Source of the DNA: Pascua guehoae
Lineage: Eukaryota > Basidiomycota > Tremellomycetes > Trichosporonales > Trichosporonaceae
Length of the DNA stretch: 64,000 nt
Direction: 5' to 3'
Assembly (NCBI GenBank): GCA_001600415.1
Contig: BCJX01000010.1
Span: forward strand, 158,868-222,867
Shown here: piece after piece, positions 35,037-46,806 of the stretch
Layout: each line of letters starts with the position of its first letter
Numbering within the stretch: position 1 is the first letter of the stretch
Made by a program: the position numbers and the translations under genes
Notes under the pieces: generated by a model
What the model saw: the letters and a program-made list of their open reading frames with translations, nothing else
What the model was told of the DNA's origin: nothing
The model's database searches: none

Positions 35037-36490
35037 CAGCCCACGTGCGCCACACAGAGCAGTGGAACCTAGTGAACCTCTGGCGCATGGGCGGTCGGAC
35101 ATGCCGGACATCGACGCCGCACACGAGCATCCACTCAACGATCAGCGGCCGCCAGCTGCCAGGCCATTAGCAGATCAGCAGTTGAAGGAAATAGACTATT
35201 ACTCGGCTCAAGCCACGAGGCAGCGGGATCAAAATTTGGGGTCACAACCCAAAAAGCCTGGACCCCGGCTCAGACGTCCAGATGGGTTAGTCCCAATCCT
35301 GTGCTGCTCGTTGCGCCGTCAAACGCCATCAGCGGGCGCTGGGCGTCGGGCGGGGGCGTGTTCGACATTGTTGCATCGCATTGTCGTAGCTCGGTTTTGG
35401 GTAAGTGGGCGTTAACTGGGCGTCGGGGGTAGGGTGTCGGCGTGCTCGGCGCCTCAGCGTGGCAGGCGGTGAGGACCGTTCCGTAGTCGGAAAAATCTCG
35501 GCGGCAGACAAGGCTGGTTTCTAATGGATTTTGATTCCGCTAATAAATAAAGTTACGCCCCTCCCCGTAATCCAATTACAAAATCCATTAGTGGGGGTAC
35601 TTGGCTCGCTTTCGGGGAGGTACATAGAATATCAACATGAAAGGGTGAATGATTTCTGAATGGTGAATGGGAAGCCATGTGCGGTCAGTATGTTGCCGAT
35701 GCCCAAAGTGCCTAGCCGCCGTACGGCGTTGCGGGCCGGCCTTCACTCAAGAACCTCGGCGCTTGCTGCCCGATCCCCTTGGGCAATGCTGGCCTGGTGG
35801 TCTCTCCAAATCACCCAGTTTATCCAGGATGAGTGAGGTCAACTCAGTCAGAATGCAGCCCGCAGGCTAGCGTGGTAAAGTGACCCACGTGGGAAACCTC
35901 CACCAGGACACGAGCTCGAGGCATGCAGGCACAAACCGGAGCCAGCAGAGCCGCAGGACAGCAGCAACTAACATCCGTCCCCCCCTGGCGTCGGTACTGA
36001 ACAAAGGAGGTAGTGACAGGGTATTCACAAGTACATCGCAGTCTACAGCTTTTACCTAGCACCTGCCCTACAGCACCTGGAAATAGCCGCTCACGAGCCT
36101 TGCGTTGCCCCTCGGACCGACAAGGTCGACCGCGGGCAGTGCGAGGAGGAGACGCGCGTGTGCCGCCACGACAACCGACCATGCGGAACCCATGCGGTGA
36201 CTGGTGGACAGAGCGAGCGTTGGGCACGAGAAGCAGAAGGTTGACTGCGTGTCCCACAGCCCCCCGGGTCGCCGGGTCTGCGTGACCGGCAGGCAAGGGC
36301 CGATGGGGGAGGGCCGTAAACGCGTTGGAGACAGGGTTGACGCAACACGAGTAACGTTCATGATATACCTCAACTCACCAGACCGTCAGACTTACACGGC
36401 AACCACGTCTGTGTCACAGAAGCTAAGGGCTAGGAATTTCGCAAGCAGGCGGCACCGCAAAGGGTCGAGCTCTTCTTGAGGCTCGAGCAC

Positions 36491-36505
36491 GGGGGGGGGG
36501 GGGGG
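36491..36505. repeat. Poly-G tract (15 G)
   Basis: An uninterrupted run of 15 G on the plus strand in non-coding DNA. Confidence 0.9.
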
Positions 36506-36912
36506 TGTGAGACATGGTCCTGCACTGAGGCCCTGGGAAGGGATGATGCGCCCCGAGCTCAACGTGGCATTCTCGAGGTTGCGATGCCAACTGTGCGAGT
36601 TGCAGACTGCTGTTTAATGGTCTCTTTGTATCCGTGTCCTCCACGCCACTGCGCTGCCTCGTGGCCGTCTCTTGAGCACGGAATACCGTCCTCAAAGACC
36701 GCGTTGGCGTACGGCGTGATCCTCAAGGCGTGGCGCTCAAAGGATGTTGTCTTTGTCGGCCTCCCACGCGCTTTCAGCATTGGCTGTCGCGGGGACCTGT
36801 CAGCCGTGAGTTCCTAGACGTGGACTCTGGCTAGGACTATCGCGGTGTCGAGCCATCAGCACCTCACCACGTCACCTTGCGACAGCGACGTGTCAGTTTC
36901 AGTATCAGTAGC

Positions 36913-37206
36913 GTTAAGAGTGTGTGGTGGAACGCTTGTCACTCTGCAGCGTTCAGAGTGTGCTGGAACGCTTGCTCGGTGCAGACTCGTCTGCCCATTG
37001 TGTAGTGATACTCCTGCTTCATTGCATTTGCGGTGTTTACAGGTGAGTACAGTAGCCTGGGTGGCGCCAGTATCAGTATCAGGAGTATTCAGAGTGCGTA
37101 CTGAAACGCTTGCTCGGTGCAGACTCGTCTTGCCCATTGTGTGGTGATACTCCTGCTTCTTTGCATTTGCGATATGGTGTTTACAGATGAGTACAGTAGC
37201 CTGAGT
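36913..37206. repeat. Imperfect tandem duplication, period about 144 bp
   Basis: Copy A (about 36951-37062) and copy B (about 37088-37206) share AACGCTTGCTCGGTGCAGAC, GTGATACTCCTGCTTC, TTGCATTTGCG, TGTTTACAG and GAGTACAGTAGCCTG in the same order. A partial third copy of the start lies at about 36913-36950. Copy B ends 20 bases from the stop codon of the SnoaL/NTF2-like gene, so the array forms its 3' flank. Confidence 0.85.
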
Positions 37207-37226
37207 TGCGCGCGCGTGGGGCCGTT

Positions 37227-37968
37227 TTACTTCTTCTCCCAGAAGAGGTCGATGTCCTTGCCGTTGAGCCAGTCGGCCATGGCGTCGTACATGTCGTGGA
37301 AGCCCTTGTTGTTGAGGTTGGGGAGGTCGTTGAGGATGGGGTGGCCGAGCGAGTTCTGGGCAATCGAGAGGTACTGGTAGCCCGGGGTGTACTTTGCCAA
37401 CTCCTCCTTCTTGAAGACGTCGGGGACCGTCTTGCCGTCGACGGGGACGACCTTGTCCTTTTCGTAGAAGAGCTTGACGTACTGGGCCTTCCACTCGCCG
37501 TCCTCAATCTTGCAGAAGAAGATGAAGCGGCAGTCGCAGTCGACGTCGATGGGGATGCCCTGCATCTCAAAGCGCTGCGTAATGGTCGCCTTCATCTTGC
37601 CGACGGCACGGCCAGTCTTGAGGTTGACGTTGGCGAGCGTGCCGTTCTCGCGGTGCGCAATGTTGTCGCCGTTGGCACGGCCCTTGATCGACACCTTGAT
37701 AAAGTCCTCGATCGAGAGACCGCCAGACCAGGCTACGAGTATCAGCATTGAGTTGCACACACTGGCAAGCCTTGTACTCACTGGTCCAGACGTAGGCGTT
37801 CTCCTTGGTGAACAGGCTGCGGTAGTTGTGCCACTCGGAGAAGTCGCGGTAGACGGGCCAGCCCTTGCAGAGCTCCTGGACGCACTGGCGCGCGAGGATC
37901 TCCTCGGTGGTGCCGTTGATGTGGTTGGTGAAGACCTTCTCGGACTCCTGCGGGGGAACGTTGTACAT
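37227..37968 (-). CDS. SnoaL/NTF2-like fold protein
   Basis: Two exons, 37968-37782 and 37732-37227, give 230 residues; the 49-nt intron joins VWT to TWSGGLS. The order of elements (a helical start, WPVYRDFSEWHNYRSLFTKE, YVWTTWSGG, IEDFIKVSIKGR, then TGRAVGKMKATITQRFEMQG, DCDCRFIFFCKIEDGEWKA) is that of a single cone-shaped SnoaL-like domain of the NTF2 superfamily. Fungal relatives include small polyketide cyclases, dehydratases and many orphan proteins. No signal peptide or membrane segment is present. The enzymatic role is unknown. It stands alone in a gene-poor stretch, with a TATA-like element 117 bases upstream. Confidence 0.8.
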
Positions 37969-39599
37969 GTTGATTGAAGGTTGTTGGGGGTGGTAGGTTG
38001 ACGAGTGAAGGTTGTTGTCGTTTGGTTGACAGTTGGAAGGTTGCGCTGTGATGATGGAAGGAGACACCACGCAGACTGGTCCTGCTTATATCTATCTTTC
38101 CCATCCCACCAAGGAAGCAACCGCCTGCTGCTTCCCAAGCAGCTGGAGCTATCCAGAAGTGCATACCACAGTGACATGTCACGGGGCCGAGATGTCCGGT
38201 TCGAGACTGGTCCGGCTCCACGTCCTGTTGGCCGCACCATGCGGGAAGACCTCTGACACACGCATTGAATGGGACTCCACACACGCTCTGGGCATGCACC
38301 TGGGCAGTGGAGGTTGCCCGCGGCATGTACAACCGCATTGTACCACAACCGCAGGTTACGGCCACGGCAGTCGGCGCACAGTCGACGTCAAGTGGTTGCC
38401 GAAGATAACGCGGTATAGTACCCTTGTCGCCAGGCACCGGCACTTCCGGAAATGACCACCAGCCCCGTTCTGGGTGAGCGGAAAACGTAGCGCCGGTCAC
38501 CCGTTCCTTGAATGGCACATTCGCTCCAGCAGCAAACCCGCGGAGTCCCAGGCCGGAAGTAGCCAACTCCTTGCAATGGACGGTTGAAGCGTGGGAAATG
38601 CATGTATGGTAGGTAGGTGGTAGTGCAGTGTGGACGGCTACACTGCTGGTCAGCTGACTAAAGTGCGGCAATACGCGGAACGGATCTAGGCCAGCGGCGT
38701 CCTAGCAACTGTATTGGGAACATATTTGCCGAGGCTTCACCGACTCTAGGACACGAACACGGCGTGGCCCCGTGCGGTCCGGCCTGATGCGATGCCAGCG
38801 ACGGGGACAAATCGAGCTGTGCAACGCTTGTGTGTAGCTCGAATCACTCGGTGGCTCACCAAGTTCGTAGACCTGTACGAGCAAGTGTAGTGAGTATACG
38901 CCTACACGAGTGCAGGCTCGGCCGACGGACGTCAATACATTCGCCAGACGTAGCGGTCGCACTTCTGTTTGCCGAAGTGAACGAACATGGTCATGGTTGA
39001 GGTAAGGTTCCAGGCACGATCGTTGGATGGCACGTCCAGATGACGGTTTGTAACCAGACGCGTTCCAGAAGGTCCGTCCGTAGGACATTTCAATGATAGA
39101 AGACGGCGGCGTTTCGGATTCGAGAACGAGCGCTCCCGGGCTGGCTTCCTGGGTGATAACGTGGCGGGGGGAGTCACTACCTTGTGCCGTCCCGCGTATC
39201 ACTGGTTGAAGGATGCTGCAGCGTGTGAGACGAGGCGGCCAGGGGGAAGAGTTGACTCGGATTGCTGGTCGTCGGCCAGGCCATCGACCTTCTTGGCCCT
39301 GCTGTTGCTCGAGCCGCCGGATCGAACAACGCCTTTGTGAAACTGGCGGGCCCACCCAGCGAGCCGGCTGGAGAGTTCGCAACCCAGGTATGTACGTCGC
39401 GCACGCTTTCCAACTTGCACCAATCCTCAATCTCCTCTGCGTCAGCCTGTCAAGACGGAGCGGCCGCGTCGCGAGCGCTCTATCACACTTTCGAGGCTGT
39501 TGGACCACGTCCCAACACCACCACCAAGCCATCGGAGAGTCAGTCACAAGGTCATCTGTGCGACTGCTAAAAGAGACAATTGTGAGCTGCAAAACGAAC
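37969..39599. other. Intergenic region between the SnoaL-like gene and tRNA-Ser
   Basis: A minus-strand TATATAAG-like element at 38085-38091 belongs to the SnoaL-like gene. A 306-codon minus-strand frame (38702-39622) and a plus frame (39262-39570) overlap each other; neither shows a domain or consistent codon bias. I do not call a gene. Confidence 0.45.
38085..38091 (-). promoter_or_regulatory. TATA-like element of the SnoaL/NTF2-like gene
   Basis: ATATAAG on the minus strand, 117 bases before the ATG. Confidence 0.5.
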
Positions 39600-39680
39600 C
39601 GACAACGACATGATTCGAACATGTGCTCCCGAAGGAAGTTGATTTCGAGTCAACCGCGTTAACCACTCCGCCACGTTGCC
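39600..39680 (-). tRNA. tRNA-Ser(CGA)
   Basis: Minus strand, no intron. Acceptor GGCAACG pairs with CGTTGTC, discriminator G. The anticodon stem GTTGA/TCAAC frames the loop CTCGAAA, anticodon CGA. A long variable arm (TCC...GGA) follows, as expected for serine, and the T loop is TTCGAAT with stem CATGT... on each side. A TTTT run at 39591-39594 (minus strand) can terminate transcription. Confidence 0.92.
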
Positions 39681-41327
39681 TTGCTAGTGCCACCACGATC
39701 ACAGCCTATGAACACCCGGGAAGATACAGGGCGTGGACGTGGTGGCTGTATGGTTGTTGCTGTCAACAAACGCCGCACCGCCGATGCGCTGGGTCCAGGC
39801 CACGAAGGTGGCTTTGAAACTGCTATTTTGATTTTGTGCATTGTGGTGTAGATCCCCCCCACCCCCCCCCCCCCCCCCCCAATGGGCCTGGGGTACCCCA
39901 GCAGCAGAGACCTTGGGGGCAAACCCGAGTCAGAAGACAGGAAAAGACCATTTCTGGAAAGTGGCGCGAAGTGTCTTGAAGGCTCCATCACTCGTGGTCG
40001 GGGGTGACTCGCTCTCGCTTTGTTTTAGAACACCAGCCCAGGCTGCATGGCTTGAGACCTGTCCCCAACACTTGGTGGGGTCTGGAACATGGCCCAAGAA
40101 ACACACGATAGCTGTTAGACAACATCACCCAGGGCATGCACTTTGGGAGCTGGCAGTCTGGTCATTGGCCACCCAGTGTTGCCGTCCAGTGGGAATGAGG
40201 AGGTCTGTGCACACCGCCAGGGTACCAGCCACGACGGCGCCACAAATATGCCACTTGCCACTGTTAGTGTTCCCCACCGGCCGCCATTGACGTACTGTTG
40301 GCGTCAATGCTTGGAGTGTGTGCCAGGGTGGGGAGTGGACTTTAGGCATGATGTGACAATGAGGACCACGGTCCAGTTCATCTTGATCATGATCCATGGC
40401 ACATCGAGGCGGGCCACGGTCCATGCACACCGGGTTGTCCAAAGGCTCAAACGGCGGCCGGCTTTAGTTTCAACTGACAGGAATGGTGAGACGAGTGGCC
40501 CTTGGCGAGCAGATCTCTCCCGCCTAGGCTTGGCGCTGAGTGAGTCGAGTAAACACTACTAGTGAGTGCTAGGATCGCCTCACATGTTGATCATCTGATC
40601 ATCTGCTACTCCTCATCCGATTCCGACATTGTTGTCGTCTGTGTTCCGTCATCGTTCCCATTGCACAGTACAGTACAGCGCGTCGCCCATTCGTACGCAC
40701 CCCTGTTTATATTCTCACAGCGACGACTTGCGAGGGAACGTTTGCGTGGTTGGGGCCCCGGGTCTGCGTCATTGGCGAGTTTATCCCTGAGCGGGTGATG
40801 TATGGGTGGCGCGGGACGCGTTTCAGTCCCAACCTTGATGCTTCTTTTCAGGCTCGCTCTGGAAATCGCGACATGCCCAAAGCCATGCTTTTTTTCACAG
40901 ATCAATCAGCAAGCAACAGAACTCGTCATACTCCTCACACTCACAATGATGCAGAGGGAAGGACAGGTCGGGCACCGCTGAAGAAATCTGTTGCCATGCA
41001 CACCTGGGAACATGAGACTTGCTTGGGAGATGCCAAGAATGATACCCCATCCATTAGGAATATGTTCCCTACGAACCATTAGCATTTGTATTCGGGTCTG
41101 ATCGGTCGCTCTGGCTGAATTACGTTATTTTGAACCATCCCTCCCGTGTCGCCGCCCGCCGCCCGCAGGGGCCGCAGGCCGCACTGTGTCACTCACTGGA
41201 TCTGATCTCTTTCTCCTTCCCCCAACTTGTTTTTCTTCTCGACTTCATCATTACACCTCCATTCAACACCCACCACTCTCAACACCCGTCTTTCTTTTTA
41301 CAACATGCACTAGCATCCACCATTACG
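39681..41327. other. Intergenic region upstream of the Ser/Pro-rich gene
   Basis: No gene is supported. It holds a 19-C run (39862-39880) and, just before the next gene, a CT-rich leader of about 120 bases (41200-41320) typical for fungal 5' UTRs. Confidence 0.5.
39862..39880. repeat. Poly-C tract (19 C)
   Basis: An uninterrupted run of 19 C, preceded by seven C and one A. Confidence 0.9.
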
Positions 41328-43337
41328 ATGACCACCGTAGCGGCCCCCCCACCCCCGGCTCTTCTCTCAGGCCCCGCACTGGGCCCAAGCCGCCCCGGAG
41401 CGACATCGAGTAACCCAACCTCGCCACCCAGTGACACTACACCCCTTCCGACCGCCAACCAGAACCAAAACCTTTCTCCTCCCTTACCTGCGCCAGCGCT
41501 TGCGGGACGTCCAACTCCTGCGCCTCTACAGCTCCCACACCGCCGACGGGACCCCGGATTATCGTCCGAGGGTGCCGCGCGCGCACGATACCCCACCACC
41601 CTGCAGCAAGGTGTTGGTGTCCAACCTCGCCCGCAAACACAACCTCCGCTTCCTCCTCACCTCGCTCCCCACAATGCCCCTGCCCCGCGTCGACCGAGTA
41701 AACCCATCTTTGAGTGGATCTCGCGCAAGCTTGGTGCCCGTCGGGGGAGCGACGCCGACCATGCCGATCCCAAAGCTGTTGCGGCAGTTCGCACACAAGC
41801 CAAACGTGTAGCCGACCTTCCTCGCCGTCGGGCAGCCACTGGCGCGCCGCTGGGCCATCGCAGCCAGAACCAGTCATTCCATGACCCGCAGCCGCCTGCC
41901 AACTATCGGACCCAGCTAACTTTCCGTGACCGCGAGGGATCCCGCCCGCGCTCCCGCTCCAGCTTCGAGTCGCCCTCGTTATCGCGCCGCTCAGAATCCA
42001 TGTCCCTCCACTCGTACGCGTTTTCAAACGTCTCGGAGCGCCGCAGAGAAGCAAACAACCCTTATCCTTCCCTGCCGATTCCTCTTGTGCGCCGCTCGTA
42101 CCCCGCGTCCACAGTCGAGTCAAGCTCGCGTCCACCCTCATTCAGCATCCGGTCTCGCTCGCGGGCGTCGTCACTCGGGTCAGTCTCGTCTGTTCCGGAC
42201 CGCCGCCCTTGCATCTCGATTGCTGACGACGCAAGCGCGGTAGAATCAGGCCGTGTCGCTGATGAGGATGCCAGTGTCAGGCCAATTCCACCTTCGCCAA
42301 CCCAGTCGATGGCCACCTCGGCGGTCATTTCTCGCTCAGGATCGGCTCCCATCCTCCGCTCGGAATCGCTCATGCGCTCGGAAAGCAACACATGCTGTGA
42401 CCACCGCACGGCCGCGGACCCGCTTCCCCCGCCTGGAGCGCGCCGCGATACCCTGTCGTCATCACTTGGCGGGGGACACTCGTCATTCTCTGACGAAGAC
42501 GGGCTGCAGTCGTGCCAGAATTCGGTTGCGAGCACCAAACCAACGACCGTGATGAGCCTCGAGTCGTCTGCACCTGCCCATATCGCTGTTGCTCCACCCT
42601 CGGCGTCGGGCTCGCCTCCACTGGTCGTGCGTACCATGTCGAGTCCCACGGGCATGTCCGTGACGTCTGGTGCGTCATTCACCCATGGTCTCCCCTCACC
42701 CGTTTCGCCAACGTTTGTACCGCCGGCGGGGGACAATGACGTCCGCGTGCCTCGCCACACGCGGTACCACCCACGCAACAACCCGCACCCTTCGTCGCCA
42801 CCTGCTCCTGATGCGTCGACCGTGACGCTCGCGAGCAGCACGTTTGGTCTCGTCTCATCGCCTGTGGAGCGTCACCACGGCTCGATCCGCCTGCGTGACG
42901 GCACATCGCCATCTGCGTACCACCCGCCGTCGATCGCATTCACCAACGGCCACACGGGGTCTGTGCACGATGGTGTCTCGACGCACGCCATGTCGTTTAG
43001 CGTCCGCGGAGCGCGCGGCCATGGCGCCGACGACGACGCGAGCATGCGCGCAATCCGTCGTCGCGGGAGCTGGGAGAGTGCCGAGAGCCGGTGGAGCTGG
43101 CGCGCGGGAGCAGCTGTTGATTCTGCCAGTGTGTTTTCATCTGCAGCGCTTCACCGCCGCTCCGAGCTCCTGGATGGCGTAGACGACGTTGGCAACAACC
43201 GCGGCAGCACGTACACACGCGACAGCTACCGGATGCCTCTGATGGGGTTCAACGCGGACGGCGAGGACAGCGAGCTGAACGCGTTCACGAGCGAGACGGC
43301 CCTGACGACGCACCGGCCTGTGGATGTGTGTGTGTAG
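41328..43337 (+). CDS. Ser/Pro-rich disordered protein of unknown function
   Basis: Single exon, 669 residues, starting at the ATG after a CT-rich leader (MTTVAAPPPPALLSGPALG). Nearly the whole chain is low-complexity: Pro/Ala in the first 150 residues, then Ser/Arg-rich with many possible phosphorylation sites. Two short segments look conserved rather than random: FEWISRKLGARRG near residue 120, and MRAIRRRGSWESAESRWSW near residue 565. The last 70 residues (RRSELLDGVDDVG to HRPVDVCV) are less biased. No membrane segment is visible. The function is unknown; the tryptophan-bearing motif suggests a docking or substrate site, which is inference. The 3' end faces DPM1 at a distance of 222 bases. 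Confidence 0.78.
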   Translation: MTTVAAPPPPALLSGPALGPSRPGATSSNPTSPPSDTTPLPTANQNQNLSPPLPAPALAGRPTPAPLQLPHRRRDPGLSSEGAARARYPTTLQQGVGVQPRPQTQPPLPPHLAPHNAPAPRRPSKPIFEWISRKLGARRGSDADHADPKAVAAVRTQAKRVADLPRRRAATGAPLGHRSQNQSFHDPQPPANYRTQLTFRDREGSRPRSRSSFESPSLSRRSESMSLHSYAFSNVSERRREANNPYPSLPIPLVRRSYPASTVESSSRPPSFSIRSRSRASSLGSVSSVPDRRPCISIADDASAVESGRVADEDASVRPIPPSPTQSMATSAVISRSGSAPILRSESLMRSESNTCCDHRTAADPLPPPGARRDTLSSSLGGGHSSFSDEDGLQSCQNSVASTKPTTVMSLESSAPAHIAVAPPSASGSPPLVVRTMSSPTGMSVTSGASFTHGLPSPVSPTFVPPAGDNDVRVPRHTRYHPRNNPHPSSPPAPDASTVTLASSTFGLVSSPVERHHGSIRLRDGTSPSAYHPPSIAFTNGHTGSVHDGVSTHAMSFSVRGARGHGADDDASMRAIRRRGSWESAESRWSWRAGAAVDSASVFSSAALHRRSELLDGVDDVGNNRGSTYTRDSYRMPLMGFNADGEDSELNAFTSETALTTHRPVDVCV

Positions 43338-43559
43338 GAGGGCCGCGGCCAAGAGTACAGAGGTGTGATTTTTCCGAGAACGAGTGACGAGGTTGTGAGA
43401 AAAGACCCAGACGGCAAAGAACCGACCGGTGTAGCACACCAATACCATCGCTGCTATAGGGCCGGACGACGAGGGACGGCCGCTTCTGACGCCAGGCCAG
43501 GCGCCTGTAATATGCATTATGTACATCATCGTTGCCTACAATGTCCTCGGTCTGTCTCT

Positions 43560-44743
<1,184 letters not shown>

Positions 44744-45408
44744 GGGAGCTGGGAGATGGTCACTAGCTTGCAAGCGTGGGGTGGGAGTGGACCAGTGCGC
44801 GTCACGTCTCAACTCCGTGTTCTTGAGACGTGGAGGTCGCCGGGCCACGTGGGTTCAGGGTGGGCGCCGGCGGGGGAGTGGGGTGGGAGTGTGGCACTCG
44901 TGGCTGTTTTGTCCCATGTTCTCACCCGTGCCATTTCGCGCTGAAATTGCCCCGTATCCCACTGCCTCACTGGGTGGCTGCGAGAGGGGGAGGCAGATGT
45001 TTCGGGGAGATTGTAAGTGTGAGCGTAGCATATTACATGCTCGTATAGTGTTCATTGTGTTGGTCGATAAATGGCGGTCGGCTATGACTGAGAGCTGGTG
45101 AGTCGCTGCGGTGCTCTAGAGATTAGTCCTGGCTGGGCCTCCACCCCAGTTTCATCAGCGATGACTACGCAATTGGCGCAACGAACCATCAAATGCTGCA
45201 TGGCACACAATACACCCCATGGGTCGGTTCGACCCAGACTGTCTCTCTCGTTACTACTGCACCACAACACGATGGGCGTGTCGCACCCAATCGTCACTAT
45301 AAGTGATTGTCCACCCTACGCGGTCGCCACGGGACCAGGGCACGCTCTGCTGCAGGCGGGACCATGCCACCAGGACACGAATCACGTCGTAACAGCACAC
45401 GAGCAGCC
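44744..45408. other. Intergenic region between DPM1 and membrane protein 1
   Basis: Presumed promoter of DPM1 on the minus strand and 3' flank of the next gene. No further gene is seen. Confidence 0.5.
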
Positions 45409-46032
45409 TCACGACATCTGGATGACGTCCCACGCGGCCTTGGCGATACACACGACGAGACCCCACACGAGGCGGAAGACGTGCACGGCGCCCGTGAGGA
45501 TGAGGACCGTCTGGAGCGCCGCGCCCGTGTAGTGGAGGACCGAGTCGATGATCGGGCCAGTGTGTCGTGCCGCCTGCGAGGCAGCGCCGAGGAGTGTGGT
45601 GCGCTCGTCGTTTTGCGCATGCACATGCGCGGTGCCGGGGCGCGGGTGGGGGAGGCCTGCAATCGTCGCCATGCGCTCGGTGGCGTTTGAGCGCGTGGAA
45701 GTGGAAGCATGGTTGTAACGCCGCCGGGCCGGTTCGGCAAAGTGCTCAACGCTGTCGACAAGGGTGACGAGAAGCAGAATCACGACGACGATGGATACAA
45801 TCGCGCCCATCCCGCACCGCCACGAACACATGCCATCGATGTACGGGGCCGCTGCGGGGGTCGGGTCCACGATGCCAGGGTACAGGAGGGAGAGGATGTT
45901 GCGCACGAGCTTGAAGATCAGGACGAAGAGGTAGAGAAGAGGCGAAGACTGGTCGGGGTCCGGGACCGGCGAGGGTGCTGCCCCCGGAGGAGCGGCGTCG
46001 AAGGCGCTCGCGGCCGTGGCGAGAGCGACCAT
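45409..46032 (-). CDS. Membrane protein of unknown function, tandem paralogue 1
   Basis: Single exon, 207 residues. Three hydrophobic stretches are seen: LLYLFVLIFKLVRNILSLLY (about 33-52), MGAIVSIVVVILLLVTLVD (about 75-93) and ALQTVLILTGAVHVFRLVWG (about 172-191). The segment RNILSLLYPGIVDPTP-x4-YID-x2-C-x3-CGMG matches RNVLAILYPAIFRATP-x4-YVD-x2-C-x3-CGLG in the neighbour at 46807-47432, and the endings VHVFRLVWGLVVCIAKAAW and VHGFRIVWGIVLCLTKSAW also match. The two conserved cysteines between the first two membrane segments may form a disulphide or metal site (inference). The middle part is a soluble Ser/Thr/His-rich loop. No known family is recognised. Confidence 0.75.
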   Translation of the reverse strand: MVALATAASAFDAAPPGAAPSPVPDPDQSSPLLYLFVLIFKLVRNILSLLYPGIVDPTPAAAPYIDGMCSWRCGMGAIVSIVVVILLLVTLVDSVEHFAEPARRRYNHASTSTRSNATERMATIAGLPHPRPGTAHVHAQNDERTTLLGAASQAARHTGPIIDSVLHYTGAALQTVLILTGAVHVFRLVWGLVVCIAKAAWDVIQMS

Positions 46033-46806
46033 TGTGAGAGATGGGAGGTGAGGGCGGTTTGCCGGGGTCACAGAGCGTTTTGAGAGAGTGTAGGTGAAAT
46101 GAGAGAATGAACGAATGAACGAATGGAGAATGTAAGTGAGTGTTGAGAGATATGGTAGAGTCAAGAACAGAAGGTGAAGAGCAAGCGTGAGAAGCAAGGG
46201 GTGTGCCGCCCACAGTCCGTGCGGCCCCCAGTGCACACACCAGTACACACCAACCGCATGCTCGCACTTGCACACCATGTCACTCCACCCCCTGCCGAAC
46301 TGTCATGTTCACGACTGACCCACCTGCAGCAGGGGTAGTGTCCATGTGAACCTCACCTGTGCGTTCAAGAAAAAACGCTGCGGGATGCTGCTGTGACTCA
46401 TGAGACGATCGATCAAGATCTGCTGCACGACCCCCTTGTCGATCCCAGCACCCAATGAAGGTGACGGATTTCGGCAGTGTGGCACTCGCAGGGTACCAGG
46501 TGGTGTGGCGGACGTGGTGGCACACATGGAGTGCCAGCACCTCGTTGAAAGGACCCACGTCGAGCGCTGTCTCCATGGCATTGATGTGCATTCACTTGTC
46601 TCCCTCATGATTCCCTAACGTGACGAAATGTACAGTAATCTAGTACCCTCGTGTCTCCGTACGGCAGATTTTAACTATAAGTATAATGTCCGTGGCGAGT
46701 TGGGCTTGTCCCGCCGCGCGTGGTGCATCTCTTGCGGTGGGTCCTGGGTGCGTTAGCTGTGTGCACTGCCGCAAACTCCGAACGTGCAACTGGACGTACC
46801 CTGCGC
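46033..46806. other. Intergenic region between the two paralogous membrane-protein genes
   Basis: Upstream of paralogue 1 a minus-strand CT-rich leader (46040-46190) is seen. A minus-strand stretch at about 46290-46590 has gene-like codon use in two alternating frames, for example DKGVVQQILIDRL and RFFLNAQ before a GTGAGG donor. I could not build a gene from it. Confidence 0.45.

Larger units (their letters stand above)
31999..37226. other. 5.2-kb gene-poor region
   Basis: No protein gene can be supported. The first 450 bases are the G/A-rich (plus strand) promoter side of the double-psi barrel gene. Small tandem repeats lie at 34761-34800 and 35018-35036, a poly-G run at 36491-36505 and a 144-bp-period duplication at about 36913-37206. 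A minus-strand frame at 36559-36780 has gene-like codon use (HALRITPYANAVFEDGIPCS) but no exons to join and no recognised family. No transposon ends or transposase/reverse-transcriptase motifs were found. Confidence 0.5.

Noticed and set aside
38702..39622. 306-codon minus-strand frame
   Set aside because: Overlaps a tRNA end and an opposing frame, has irregular composition and no recognised motif. Not enough to call a gene.
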